Assembly: GCA_017513195.1 (NCBI GenBank)
Contig: JAFXGM010000026.1
Location: forward strand, 1 to 64,000
Origin: Clostridia bacterium
Lineage (GTDB): Bacteria > Bacillota > Clostridia > Oscillospirales > Acutalibacteraceae
Direction of reading: 5' to 3'
DNA: 64,000 nt
Both the position numbers and the translations under genes were made by a program. This document shows positions 51,586-59,351 of this stretch, piece by piece. The stretch's first letter is position 1. Each line of letters opens with the position of its first letter. The notes under the pieces are model-generated. The model made no database searches, was not told where the DNA came from, and worked only from the letters and a program-made list of their open reading frames with translations.

Positions 51586-54033
51586 ATGAAATATAACTTT
51601 AACGGTTTTACCGAAAAAGCTAATGGAGCGTTAAATCAAGCGATAAACGTTGCAGCTTCAATGGGACATACCTATGTAGGCAGTGAGCATCTGCTTTTAG
51701 GGATACTGCGCATTGGTGGCGGTATGGCAGCTAATACGCTTGGCAAATATGATGTTACCGCAGAAAAAATTGAAGAGTTAATACGTAAACATATTGGTAC
51801 AGGTGCTCCAACAAAACTTTCTCCCGATTATTTTACACCACGCGCAAAGCGTGTAATTGAGGTTGCAATGCAAACGGCTGCAGGACTTGGCAAAAAGTAC
51901 GTTGGCACCGAGCATATTTTAATGGGAATACTTAGCGAGCAAGATAATTTTGCCATTCGCTTTTTGAAGGAATTAGGGTGTGACGTGGCATCTCTTACAG
52001 AAAATATTGTTGAAAGTAGTGGCGCACAGGTTGACGAGATTGAAAACATAAATTCAAAACCAATGTCAAACAACCCCGGCAAGTCCAAAACCGAAACATT
52101 GCAAAAATTCGGTCGCGATTTAACCGAGGAAGCTAAAAAAGGCAGAATTGATCCCGTAATCGGCAGAGAAAAAGAGGTAGAGCGTATTATACAAATTCTT
52201 TGCCGTCGCACAAAGAATAACCCTTGTCTTATTGGTGAGCCCGGTGTTGGTAAAACCGCTATAATAGAGGGACTTGCGCAACGCATTGTTGACGGCAATG
52301 TTCCCGATATTTTGCAAGACAAGCATGTCTTTACACTCGACCTTACCGGTATGGTGGCAGGTACAAAATATCGTGGTGACTTTGAAGAACGTATTAAGGC
52401 AGTGGTTGACGAGGTTAAAAAGGCCGATGATATAATACTTTTCATAGATGAAATTCATACGATTATCGGCGCGGGCTCCGCCGAGGGCTCAACCGATGCC
52501 GCCAATATATTAAAGCCGTCCTTGGCGCGTGGTGATTTTCAGCTTATTGGCGCTACTACTATTAGTGAGTATCGCAAAAATATTGAAAAGGATTCGGCAC
52601 TTGAGCGTCGTTTTCAGACCGTAATGGTGGCAGAACCAAACGAAGAAGATGCTATACTGATTTTAAAGGGACTTAAAGATAAATACGAGGCGCATCATAA
52701 GGTGATGATTACCGACGAGGCAATCGTTGCGGCGGTAAAGCTTTCTGCAAGATATATAAACGATAGATTTTTACCAGACAAGGCAATAGACCTTATCGAC
52801 GAAGCCGCATCACGCGTGCGACTTTCTTCAAGTGCGCCATCGGATGAATTGAAACAAATAGAGCAAGAACTTTTGGAAATTCGTTCAGAAAAAGACGAAG
52901 CTATAAATTCACAAGAATTTGAGCTTGCGGCTAATTTGCGCGATAAAGAAAAAAATCTTGAACAAGAAATTGAAAAGATAAAGGAAGAAAGAAGTATAAA
53001 AAATGCCCACGCGTCTGGTGAGGTTACAGAGCAAAATATTGCTGAAATTGTGTCACTTTGGACGGGGGTTCCGGTAGTGCAGCTTACCGAGGAAGAAAGT
53101 GCAAGGCTGTTAAAGCTTGAAGAGGTATTGCATAATCGCTTGGTGGGTCAAAGTGAGGCAGTAACCGCTGTTTCAAAGGCTATTCGTCGAGGCAGGGTAG
53201 GTCTAAAAGACCCCAAAAGGCCAATAGGTTCCTTTATTTTCTTAGGCCCTACAGGTGTCGGCAAAACCGAGCTTTGTAAGGCACTTGCCGAAGCAATGTT
53301 CGGCAGTGAGAATATGATGATTCGTCTTGATATGTCAGAATATATGGAAAAGCATACGGTATCGCGTCTTGTGGGTTCGCCTCCCGGTTATATTGGATTT
53401 GAAGAGGGTGGTCAGCTTACTGAAAAGGTACGACGCAGTCCATATTCGGTAATTCTTTTTGACGAAATTGAAAAGGCACATCCCGACGTATTTAATATCT
53501 TGCTACAGATACTTGAAGATGGAATTCTTACCGATTCTCAGGGACGTAAGGTCGATTTTAAAAACACAGTTATCATTATGACTTCGAATATAGGTGCTCG
53601 TCTTATTACCGACAAAAAGGTATCTTTCGGTTTTGGTGCAAGTGAATCTGATAATGAAAAAGATATAAAATCCCGTGTGTTAGATGAGCTAAAGGGCGCA
53701 TTTCGTCCCGAGTTTTTAAATCGTGTTGATGATATAATTGTGTTTAGCAAGCTAAACCAAGATGAAATCAAGCAAATTGCCGGCAAGATGCTTGAAAATC
53801 TTAAAAAGCGTCTTACAAATCTAAACATTACAATAGATTTTACCGAATCGGTGTTTACCGCTCTTGCAGAAAAGGGCTTTGATGCAGTATATGGCGCAAG
53901 ACCTTTGCGTCGCGAAATACAAAACCGCATTGAAGATGCATTAAGCGAAAAAATACTTGATGCAACAATCAAAAACGGTGATAGTGTTTTGTGCGATTAT
54001 GCTGACGATAAATTTAATTTTACGGTGAAATAG
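51586..54033 (+). CDS. clpC: ATP-dependent Clp protease ATP-binding subunit ClpC
   Basis: The 815-aa AAA+ unfoldase has two N-terminal Clp repeats (residues ~1-145), AAA-1 with Walker A GEPGVGKT and Walker B IILFIDEIH, and a middle domain with a UVR motif (INSQEFELAANLRDKEK). AAA-2 has GPTGVGKTEL and a VILFDEIEKAHPD motif. It unfolds arginine-phosphorylated substrates for ClpP. AAAGGAGG precedes the ATG. The operon continues with an FTR-like gene after 10 nt. Confidence 0.96.
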   Translation: MKYNFNGFTEKANGALNQAINVAASMGHTYVGSEHLLLGILRIGGGMAANTLGKYDVTAEKIEELIRKHIGTGAPTKLSPDYFTPRAKRVIEVAMQTAAGLGKKYVGTEHILMGILSEQDNFAIRFLKELGCDVASLTENIVESSGAQVDEIENINSKPMSNNPGKSKTETLQKFGRDLTEEAKKGRIDPVIGREKEVERIIQILCRRTKNNPCLIGEPGVGKTAIIEGLAQRIVDGNVPDILQDKHVFTLDLTGMVAGTKYRGDFEERIKAVVDEVKKADDIILFIDEIHTIIGAGSAEGSTDAANILKPSLARGDFQLIGATTISEYRKNIEKDSALERRFQTVMVAEPNEEDAILILKGLKDKYEAHHKVMITDEAIVAAVKLSARYINDRFLPDKAIDLIDEAASRVRLSSSAPSDELKQIEQELLEIRSEKDEAINSQEFELAANLRDKEKNLEQEIEKIKEERSIKNAHASGEVTEQNIAEIVSLWTGVPVVQLTEEESARLLKLEEVLHNRLVGQSEAVTAVSKAIRRGRVGLKDPKRPIGSFIFLGPTGVGKTELCKALAEAMFGSENMMIRLDMSEYMEKHTVSRLVGSPPGYIGFEEGGQLTEKVRRSPYSVILFDEIEKAHPDVFNILLQILEDGILTDSQGRKVDFKNTVIIMTSNIGARLITDKKVSFGFGASESDNEKDIKSRVLDELKGAFRPEFLNRVDDIIVFSKLNQDEIKQIAGKMLENLKKRLTNLNITIDFTESVFTALAEKGFDAVYGARPLRREIQNRIEDALSEKILDATIKNGDSVLCDYADDKFNFTVK

Positions 54034-54043
54034 AGGTGTTTTT

Positions 54044-54244
54044 GTGGCGATAAAACTTAATCCAAATAAAGAGGTAGTAAATCAAATTAAGCAAGGACTT
54101 AAGGCCAAAGGGGGCTACTGTCCTTGTCGTGTACAAAAACTACCCGAATATAAGTGTATATGTGATGAATTTAAGGCACAAATAGCCGATCCTGATTTTG
54201 AAGGTTACTGTCACTGTATGTTATACTATAAAACAAAAGATTGA
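54044..54244 (+). CDS. Ferredoxin-thioredoxin reductase catalytic-chain-like small protein
   Basis: The 66-aa protein carries CPC, CIC and CHC at residues 26-28, 38-40 and 56-58. In FTR catalytic chains the same three C-x-C motifs provide four ligands to a 4Fe-4S cluster and the redox-active disulphide. Spacing is shorter between the first two motifs and longer between the last two than in the plant enzyme. It starts at GTG with GAGGTG upstream, 10 nt after clpC, and is followed 12 nt later by a thioredoxin gene. This makes a ferredoxin-to-thioredoxin electron path plausible. Confidence 0.85.
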   Translation: MAIKLNPNKEVVNQIKQGLKAKGGYCPCRVQKLPEYKCICDEFKAQIADPDFEGYCHCMLYYKTKD

Positions 54245-54256
54245 GAGGGAAATAAG

Positions 54257-54553
54257 ATGTTAAAAAAATTAGATAAAAGTAATTTTATTGATGAAATAAA
54301 TGCAAATATTACGCTTGTAGATTTTTATGCCGATTGGTGCGGTCCTTGCAAGATGATAGCTCCTATTATCGAAGAAATTGCAAATGAACGTACCGATATA
54401 ACGGTTGGTAAAGTAAATGTTGATAATGATGCTGAAATTGCTATTAAATATGGTGTTTCAAGTATTCCAACACTTATTGTTTTTAAAGACGGCAAAGAAA
54501 CCGATAGGGTAGTAGGTTTCCGCCAAAAAGGTGATATATTAGCTATGCTATAA
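54257..54553 (+). CDS. Thioredoxin
   Basis: The 98-aa protein has the active site DWCGPCKMIAP (Cys at about residues 29 and 32), the cis-Pro segment SSIPTLIVFKDG and the overall thioredoxin fold length. It reduces protein disulphides. It lies directly after the FTR-like gene, and no NADPH-thioredoxin reductase gene is present here, so the FTR-like protein may reduce it. Closed by a strong terminator. Confidence 0.93.
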   Translation: MLKKLDKSNFIDEINANITLVDFYADWCGPCKMIAPIIEEIANERTDITVGKVNVDNDAEIAIKYGVSSIPTLIVFKDGKETDRVVGFRQKGDILAML

Positions 54554-54559
54554 AAAAGA

Positions 54560-54591
54560 GGGATGTCTTATGACAGACATCCCATTTTTTA
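54560..54591. terminator. Terminator after the clpC-thioredoxin operon
   Basis: GGGATGTCT/AGACATCCC with a 6-nt loop, then A-T6. The minus-strand gene at 54589 ends here too. Confidence 0.9.
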
Positions 54592-55335
54592 TTTGTTATA
54601 TTCTTCTTTTAGTCCTTTTAAAATTGTTTGTGCTTGGTCGTAATATATGTCAATATTATCATCATCAGCTATCAAAGCGCTCTCATGAATAGTTCTGCAA
54701 GAAATTTGCAAACCATCTGGTGTGGTGAAAATATTGTCGGCTTCTTTACAAAAATCGTAAAAATCATCTTGAAATTCTATAGGTTCGCCCTCAAAAAACG
54801 GATAATCATCAGTGCGGGTCAACAAATGCTTATACGATGCATCATCGGTAATAAACAACAACGAACTAGCATCCTTAAATATTATTTGATTAAGATTTTG
54901 ACGAGTAGTAAAGCTATGGTCAGAGTTGCCTTGTGATTCTTCAATAGAACAATTGAAAACTTTAATATTAACCTCGCCGTCGTTGTTTATATCTTTACAA
55001 TATGGTTTTAAATATTCGCCCATTTTGTCACAGTTTACATCGCCTGTAACTTTGTAGGTAAAAACAACCACCGAAGCATCATATTCTGTCTTGGTAGCAC
55101 ATTGTACAACAAAAAAAGCAATAAATGCAGTAATGATTAAAATAATTCCTATTGCAAGCTTATCGTGATACCAAATGTTCTTAAGCTTTTCACCAAAAGT
55201 AAGTGGGGTAGAATATACCTCGCTAGGTTTTGGACCTGCATCCAATTCGCCCTTTTGCATTTTTTTAAGTTTTAAAAACTCTTGTTGCGCAAATTTGCGT
55301 TGACGTAGGGTTTCACTTTCTTTTTTCTTCGCCAT
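54589..55335 (-). CDS. Conserved single-span membrane protein of unknown function
   Basis: The 248-aa protein has a ~60-residue charged cytoplasmic N-terminus and one membrane helix (about 61-83, preceded by NIWYHDKLAIG). A ~160-residue extracytoplasmic domain follows, with several Asp/Glu-rich segments. I do not recognise a catalytic motif. On the minus strand TTGCAT-N17-TAGAAT lies upstream, and AAAGG precedes the ATG. The NIWYHDKL segment before the helix recalls a family of Clostridia membrane proteins that I cannot name. Confidence 0.75.
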   Translation of the reverse strand: MAKKKESETLRQRKFAQQEFLKLKKMQKGELDAGPKPSEVYSTPLTFGEKLKNIWYHDKLAIGIILIITAFIAFFVVQCATKTEYDASVVVFTYKVTGDVNCDKMGEYLKPYCKDINNDGEVNIKVFNCSIEESQGNSDHSFTTRQNLNQIIFKDASSLLFITDDASYKHLLTRTDDYPFFEGEPIEFQDDFYDFCKEADNIFTTPDGLQISCRTIHESALIADDDNIDIYYDQAQTILKGLKEEYNK

Positions 55336-55446
55336 AAAACCAACCTTTCACAGCATCATAACAAATTAATTCTACAACAAAACATAATATAATGCAATAT
55401 TGATTTTGTTAAATAAATGTGAAAATTGTATGCTGTGAATAAGTGA

Positions 55447-55475
55447 TTGAGAATTTTGTAAAGAAATGTTATAAT
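55447..55475 (+). promoter_or_regulatory. Promoter of the PAS-protein gene
   Basis: TTGAGA (55447-55452), 17 bp, TATAAT (55470-55475), then AGGAG. Confidence 0.7.
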
Positions 55476-55504
55476 AACAAAAATAGTGTTTTAGGAGTAA
55501 GTTG

Positions 55505-55867
55505 ATGAATGTAGATGTGTTTTTAAAAAGCGTATTAGATGCCGACGCGGCACCTGTTGTTATTTGTGATTTAGAGCATACGGTGGTTTATATGAACCCT
55601 GCGTCTATTGCACGTTATCATACCGATCTTACAGGCAAAAGCCTAAAGGCTTGTCACAATGCCGAATCGGGTGCCAAAATTGACCGCGTAGTAGCTTGGT
55701 TTGCCGAGAGTAAGGATAATAATATCGTCTATACTTCGCGCAACGACAAAGAAAATAAGGACGTCTATATGATGGCTTTGCGTGACGATAATGGCACACT
55801 TATCGGCTACTATGAAAAGCATGAATATCGTAATCAAGAAACAAAACAATTATATCAGATGGATTAA
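55505..55867 (+). CDS. Stand-alone PAS-domain protein
   Basis: The 120-aa protein is essentially one PAS fold: VVICDLEHTVVYMNPASIARY, TGKSLKACHN and the final strand DDNGTLIGYYEKHEY. No output domain is attached. It may bind a small ligand or a partner protein. ATG at 55505 is 7 nt from AGGAG; the TTG codon before it is in the spacing. A membrane methyltransferase gene follows after 10 nt, suggesting co-transcription. Confidence 0.82.
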   Translation: MNVDVFLKSVLDADAAPVVICDLEHTVVYMNPASIARYHTDLTGKSLKACHNAESGAKIDRVVAWFAESKDNNIVYTSRNDKENKDVYMMALRDDNGTLIGYYEKHEYRNQETKQLYQMD

Positions 55868-55877
55868 GTGATTTAAA

Positions 55878-56543
55878 ATGAAATTGTTTTTTAACGCAAT
55901 AACAAAATTTATTATGGGCTTTCTTATGGTAGGCTTGCTGGTTTTTTTACCCGCAGGAAGTTTTAGTTACGTATACGGATGGTTGTTTATTAGTTTGCTT
56001 TTTATACCGATTTTTATTTTAGGAATTATTCTTTTATTGAAATCGCCTGACTTGTTGAAAAAACGATTAAATGGTAAAGAAAAAGAAACCACTCAAAAAG
56101 GTGTGGTGGCTTTTTCTGCTCTGATTTTTCTTGCGGGATTTATTATCTCGGGGCTTGATTTTCGTTTTTGTTGGTCTTACGTGCCCAAGATTGTGATAAT
56201 CATTGCATCGGTATTTTTTATTGCTTCATATATTTTGTATGCCGAGGTTATGCGTGAAAACGTGTATTTATCACGCACAATAGAGGTTCAAGAAAATCAA
56301 AAGGTAATTGATACAGGGCTATACGGAGTTGTTCGCCATCCGATGTATATGGCAACAATAATTATGTTTTTGATGATACCGTTAATATTAGGCTCGTGGT
56401 TTGCTTTTATAATTTTTTTAGCATATCCTGTAGTCATAGCAGTAAGAATTAAAAACGAAGAAAAAATATTGTCAGAACAGCTTGACGGATATATACAGTA
56501 CAAACAAAAAGTAAAATATAGAATAATACCATTTGTTTGGTGA
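55878..56543 (+). CDS. ICMT/PEMT-type membrane methyltransferase
   Basis: The 221-aa protein has five or so membrane helices. The C-terminal signature GLYGVVRHPMYMATIIMF with RHP-x-Y, and the late Glu pair in RIKNEEKILSEQL, are typical of isoprenylcysteine-carboxyl and phospholipid-type methyltransferases. It methylates a lipid or lipid-like substrate using SAM; the substrate is unknown. It has only a weak ribosome site after the PAS gene. Confidence 0.8.
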   Translation: MKLFFNAITKFIMGFLMVGLLVFLPAGSFSYVYGWLFISLLFIPIFILGIILLLKSPDLLKKRLNGKEKETTQKGVVAFSALIFLAGFIISGLDFRFCWSYVPKIVIIIASVFFIASYILYAEVMRENVYLSRTIEVQENQKVIDTGLYGVVRHPMYMATIIMFLMIPLILGSWFAFIIFLAYPVVIAVRIKNEEKILSEQLDGYIQYKQKVKYRIIPFVW

Positions 56544-56553
56544 ACAAAGAATA

Positions 56554-56590
56554 AGCCGATGAGGAAATTTCTCATCGGCTGTTCATTTTT
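56554..56590 (+). terminator. Terminator after the methyltransferase gene
   Basis: AGCCGATGAG/CTCATCGGCT, loop GAAATTT, then a T-rich tail. Confidence 0.8.
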
Positions 56591-56652
56591 ATAGTACTAT
56601 TTTAATAAAGATAAGGTTTTCGGCTATATATTAAGATGTAAACTAAAAACCG

Positions 56653-58011
56653 CTAAATTTGTGATTTTAATGCCTTTTTAAATTGAACGGTAAAAAGAAT
56701 AGCGGTAAAGGTTACGGCTATCATGTCGGCAACCGGCTCTGCTGTGTAAACACCCATCGTTTTATCGTTGGTCAGTTGTGGCATAATGTAAATAAGCGGT
56801 AAAAGCAAAACAAACTTACGAACAATGGCAACAATAATAGAACAAGGTGCATTCCCGATAGAAACAAAGGTCATCTGGCAGGCTATCTGAATACCAAAAA
56901 TGCACATTACTCCGCAATAAATACGTAGTGCCGTTGCGGTAAATTCAATAAGTGCTGTATCGGGTGTAAATATTCCTGCAAACATTTGCGGTAATAGCAT
57001 AATGGCGCCCCAAATAATAGAGGAGTAGGTAAGGCATGATATAAGCAACAGCTTAAAGGTTTTCTTTACGCGTTCGGCGTTTTTAGCACCAAAGTTATAA
57101 CTCAATATTGGCTGAGCGCCCTGTGCAATGCCTTGCATTGGCAGCATTGCAAACTGCATAACGCTTGTAAGTATGGTCATAGCACCAACGGCAATATCGC
57201 CGCCGTATTTAAGTAGCGAAGAATTAAAGCAAACCGAAATAACGCTTTCACTACTTTGCATAATAAAGGTTGCTGTTCCAAGTGCAATGCACGGAAAAAC
57301 AAGCTTTGTATCTATGATAAGATTATGTTTTTTAAGTTTGAGATACGTCTTCTTTCCGCAAAGAAACGAAAGTACCCAAATGCAAGAAATAGCTTGTGAA
57401 AAAATTGTAGCAATCGCTGCGCCTTTTACGCCCATCTTAAAACCAAAAATGAATATAGGGTCAAGAACAATGTTGCTGATAGCGCCTATAAGCACAGTAA
57501 TCATACTGATTTTTGTGTAGCCTTGTGCAGTTATAAATGCACCCATACCAAGCGTTAACTGAACAAAGATGGTGCCGATAGCGTAAATGTTCATATAATC
57601 GGTGGCATAGCCGATGGTATTTTTACTTGCACCAAACATTAAAAGTAAATCTTTATTCCAAATAAGTAAAACGGCGGTAAGAACAGCAGATATAATAATC
57701 TGCAGAGAAAAGCAACCGCCCATTATTTTTTCGGCAGAGTTGTTGTCGCCCTTACCCATACAAATGGATGCTTTTGGTGCACCGCCCGAAGCAATCAGCG
57801 CCGCAAATGCCGAGATAATCATAATAATTGGCATACACACACCGACACCCGTAAGCGCAAGCTTTCCGTCACCGGGCATATGACCTATGTATATGCGATC
57901 AACAATATTGTATAGCATATTAATAATTTGCGCCACAACGGTAGGAACTGCAAGTTTAAAAAGCAGTTTTCCTATAGGTGCAGTGCCAAGCATTTCTTTA
58001 TTGTTGTTCAA
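56653..58011 (-). CDS. MATE-family multidrug/sodium antiporter
   Basis: The 452-aa protein has twelve membrane helices in two pseudo-repeats. PTVVAQIINMLYNIVDRIYIG and later FGAKNAERVKKTF are typical of DinF/NorM-like MATE proteins. It exports cationic drugs or metabolites against Na+ or H+. It starts at TTG with GGGGTGAC upstream, and the promoter TTGAAT-N17-TATAAT is readable on the minus strand. It is divergent from a TipAS-domain gene, which also points to drug handling. Confidence 0.92.
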   Translation of the reverse strand: MNNNKEMLGTAPIGKLLFKLAVPTVVAQIINMLYNIVDRIYIGHMPGDGKLALTGVGVCMPIIMIISAFAALIASGGAPKASICMGKGDNNSAEKIMGGCFSLQIIISAVLTAVLLIWNKDLLLMFGASKNTIGYATDYMNIYAIGTIFVQLTLGMGAFITAQGYTKISMITVLIGAISNIVLDPIFIFGFKMGVKGAAIATIFSQAISCIWVLSFLCGKKTYLKLKKHNLIIDTKLVFPCIALGTATFIMQSSESVISVCFNSSLLKYGGDIAVGAMTILTSVMQFAMLPMQGIAQGAQPILSYNFGAKNAERVKKTFKLLLISCLTYSSIIWGAIMLLPQMFAGIFTPDTALIEFTATALRIYCGVMCIFGIQIACQMTFVSIGNAPCSIIVAIVRKFVLLLPLIYIMPQLTNDKTMGVYTAEPVADMIAVTFTAILFTVQFKKALKSQI

Positions 58012-58113
58012 ATTGTCACCCCGTAGAAATTATAATTACGACAAATATTATACAGTTTTTATTCTGAAAATTCAAGGCATTAAAAGGTGGTTTGAGAAAA
58101 CAGGGAATAAGAA

Positions 58114-58142
58114 TTGCAAAATCAGCATAAATATGCTATAAT
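58114..58142 (+). promoter_or_regulatory. Promoter of the TipAS gene
   Basis: TTGCAA (58114-58119), 17 bp, TATAAT (58137-58142), then AAGGAG. Confidence 0.75.
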
Positions 58143-58173
58143 TCGCTCATAAAAGGCTTTAAGGAGAAACACG

Positions 58174-58560
58174 ATGACCAATTACAATAGGGAAGTAAAA
58201 GAGCGTTGGGGTGAAACAAATGCATATAAAGAGTATGTGCAAAAGATTGATAACTACAATAGTGACAAATGGCAAGAGGTAAATGATGGCTTAATGTCAG
58301 TCCTCGCCAAATTTGCCGAGTGTATGCAAAACGGACACACCGCCGATTCTGTTGAATCACAGGCACTCGTAAAAGAGCTGCAAGAGTATATAACCGAGAA
58401 TTACTACACCTGCACAAACGAAATCCTTGCAGGACTGGGGCTTATGTACGTCGCTGATGAACGATATAAAAACAATATTGACAAAAACGGTGCCGGTACG
58501 GCAGAGTTTGTAAGTGAGGCAATAAAAATTTATTGCACAAATAATAAAAATGAAATTTAA
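58174..58560 (+). CDS. Stand-alone TipAS antibiotic-recognition-domain protein
   Basis: The 128-aa protein matches the TipAS ligand domain: VKERWGETNAYKEYV at the N-terminus and GLMYVADERYKNNIDKNGAG then FVSEAI with IYC near the end. TipAS domains bind thiopeptides and other cyclic peptide drugs, normally fused to a MerR-type HTH, which is missing here. A free domain can act as a drug-sequestering resistance protein, as in AlbA-type proteins. It is divergent from a MATE pump gene. Ligand unknown. Confidence 0.85.
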   Translation: MTNYNREVKERWGETNAYKEYVQKIDNYNSDKWQEVNDGLMSVLAKFAECMQNGHTADSVESQALVKELQEYITENYYTCTNEILAGLGLMYVADERYKNNIDKNGAGTAEFVSEAIKIYCTNNKNEI

Positions 58561-58582
58561 ATAAAATTTTTTAAAATTAGTG

Positions 58583-58611
58583 TTGACAATTTTGATTAGA
58601 TAAGATATAAT
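58583..58611 (+). promoter_or_regulatory. Promoter of tRNA-Pro
   Basis: TTGACA (58583-58588), a 17-bp spacer and TATAAT (58606-58611). Confidence 0.85.
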
Positions 58612-58638
58612 ATTGACTCGGTTGGTAAAACCAATTTT

Positions 58639-58714
58639 CGAGGTGTGGCGCAGTTGGTAGCGCACTAGTTTTGGGAACTAGATGCCGCAGGTTCGAGCCC
58701 TGTCACCTCGACCA
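58639..58714 (+). tRNA. tRNA-Pro (anticodon TGG)
   Basis: Acceptor CGAGGTG/CACCTCG, D-arm GCGC...GCGC, anticodon arm CTAGT-TTTGGGA-ACTAG with anticodon TGG, T-arm with GGTTCGAGCCC, discriminator A and genome-encoded CCA. It has its own promoter and terminator. Confidence 0.95.
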
Positions 58715-58752
58715 AAAAGCAGTTATGACCATTAGGTTGTGACTGCTTTTTC
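58714..58752 (+). terminator. Terminator after tRNA-Pro
   Basis: A 12-bp stem GCAGTTATGACC with GGTTGTGACTGC (three G-U pairs) closes on ATTA, with A5 and T5 flanks. A second hairpin AGGGCGA/TCGCCCT follows at 58763-58789. Confidence 0.85.
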
Positions 58753-58828
58753 TTTTATATGTAGGGCGAGAACATGAAAAGGTCGCCCTTAAGAAATTAT
58801 GAAATTTAGGTTATTGCTGCTTTCTATA

Positions 58829-58857
58829 TTGAAAAAATAACGATTAAGTGCTATATT
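58829..58857 (+). promoter_or_regulatory. Promoter of the C_GCAxxG_C_C gene
   Basis: TTGAAA (58829-58834), 17 bp, TATATT (58852-58857), then GGTGAT. Confidence 0.65.
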
Positions 58858-58874
58858 ATATTTAGGTGATAAAA

Positions 58875-59315
58875 ATGAAAAATAGTGAGAAAGCAGTAAA
58901 GTTGTTTACAGATGGTTATAATTGCGCGCAGGCGGTGTTTGGTGCATTTGCCGGTGATTTGGGTTTTGATGAGGCAACCGCTTTAAAAATGGCAGCTCCT
59001 TTTGGTGGTGGCTTTGGCCGTCAGCGTGAAGTGTGCGGCGCAGTTAGCGGTATGCTTATGGCGTTTGGTTATCTATATGGTTATGAAACACCTGAAACGG
59101 GCGAGATTAAGATGAAGCATTACGAAGATACACGTGCTTTGTGTAATGCTTTTAAAGATAAAAACGGTTCTATTATATGCCGTGAAATACTTAAAACTGC
59201 CGAGGTTGGCGGCACACCAGAACCGCGAACCGAAAAATATTATCATGAGCGCCCTTGCGAAAGATGTGTGCGCACAGCAAGCGAAATACTTGAAGAATAT
59301 ATTAATAATAAGTAA
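58875..59315 (+). CDS. C_GCAxxG_C_C family redox-type protein
   Basis: The 146-aa protein has the family pattern: YNCAQAV near residue 17, then a Cys-Gly pair in REVCGAVSGMLM (C-G-A-x-x-G), LCNAF, IICREI and ERCVRTAS. The conserved Cys set suggests metal or redox chemistry; the family has no established function. ATG at 58875 follows GGTGAT; the GTG at 58866 overlaps that site. It converges on the metH operon. Confidence 0.85.
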   Translation: MKNSEKAVKLFTDGYNCAQAVFGAFAGDLGFDEATALKMAAPFGGGFGRQREVCGAVSGMLMAFGYLYGYETPETGEIKMKHYEDTRALCNAFKDKNGSIICREILKTAEVGGTPEPRTEKYYHERPCERCVRTASEILEEYINNK

Positions 59316-59319
59316 AAAA

Positions 59320-59347
59320 AAGGACTATGATTTAAATCATAGTCCTT
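59320..59347. terminator. Bidirectional terminator between C_GCAxxG_C_C and metH
   Basis: A 12-bp perfect stem starting AAGGACTATGAT closes on TTAA, with A- and T-rich flanks. Confidence 0.9.
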
Positions 59348-59351
59348 TATG

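Noticed and set aside
58639-58790. tRNA-Pro as an integration site of a mobile element
   Set aside because: No repeated tRNA 3' end, integrase or composition shift is seen downstream.
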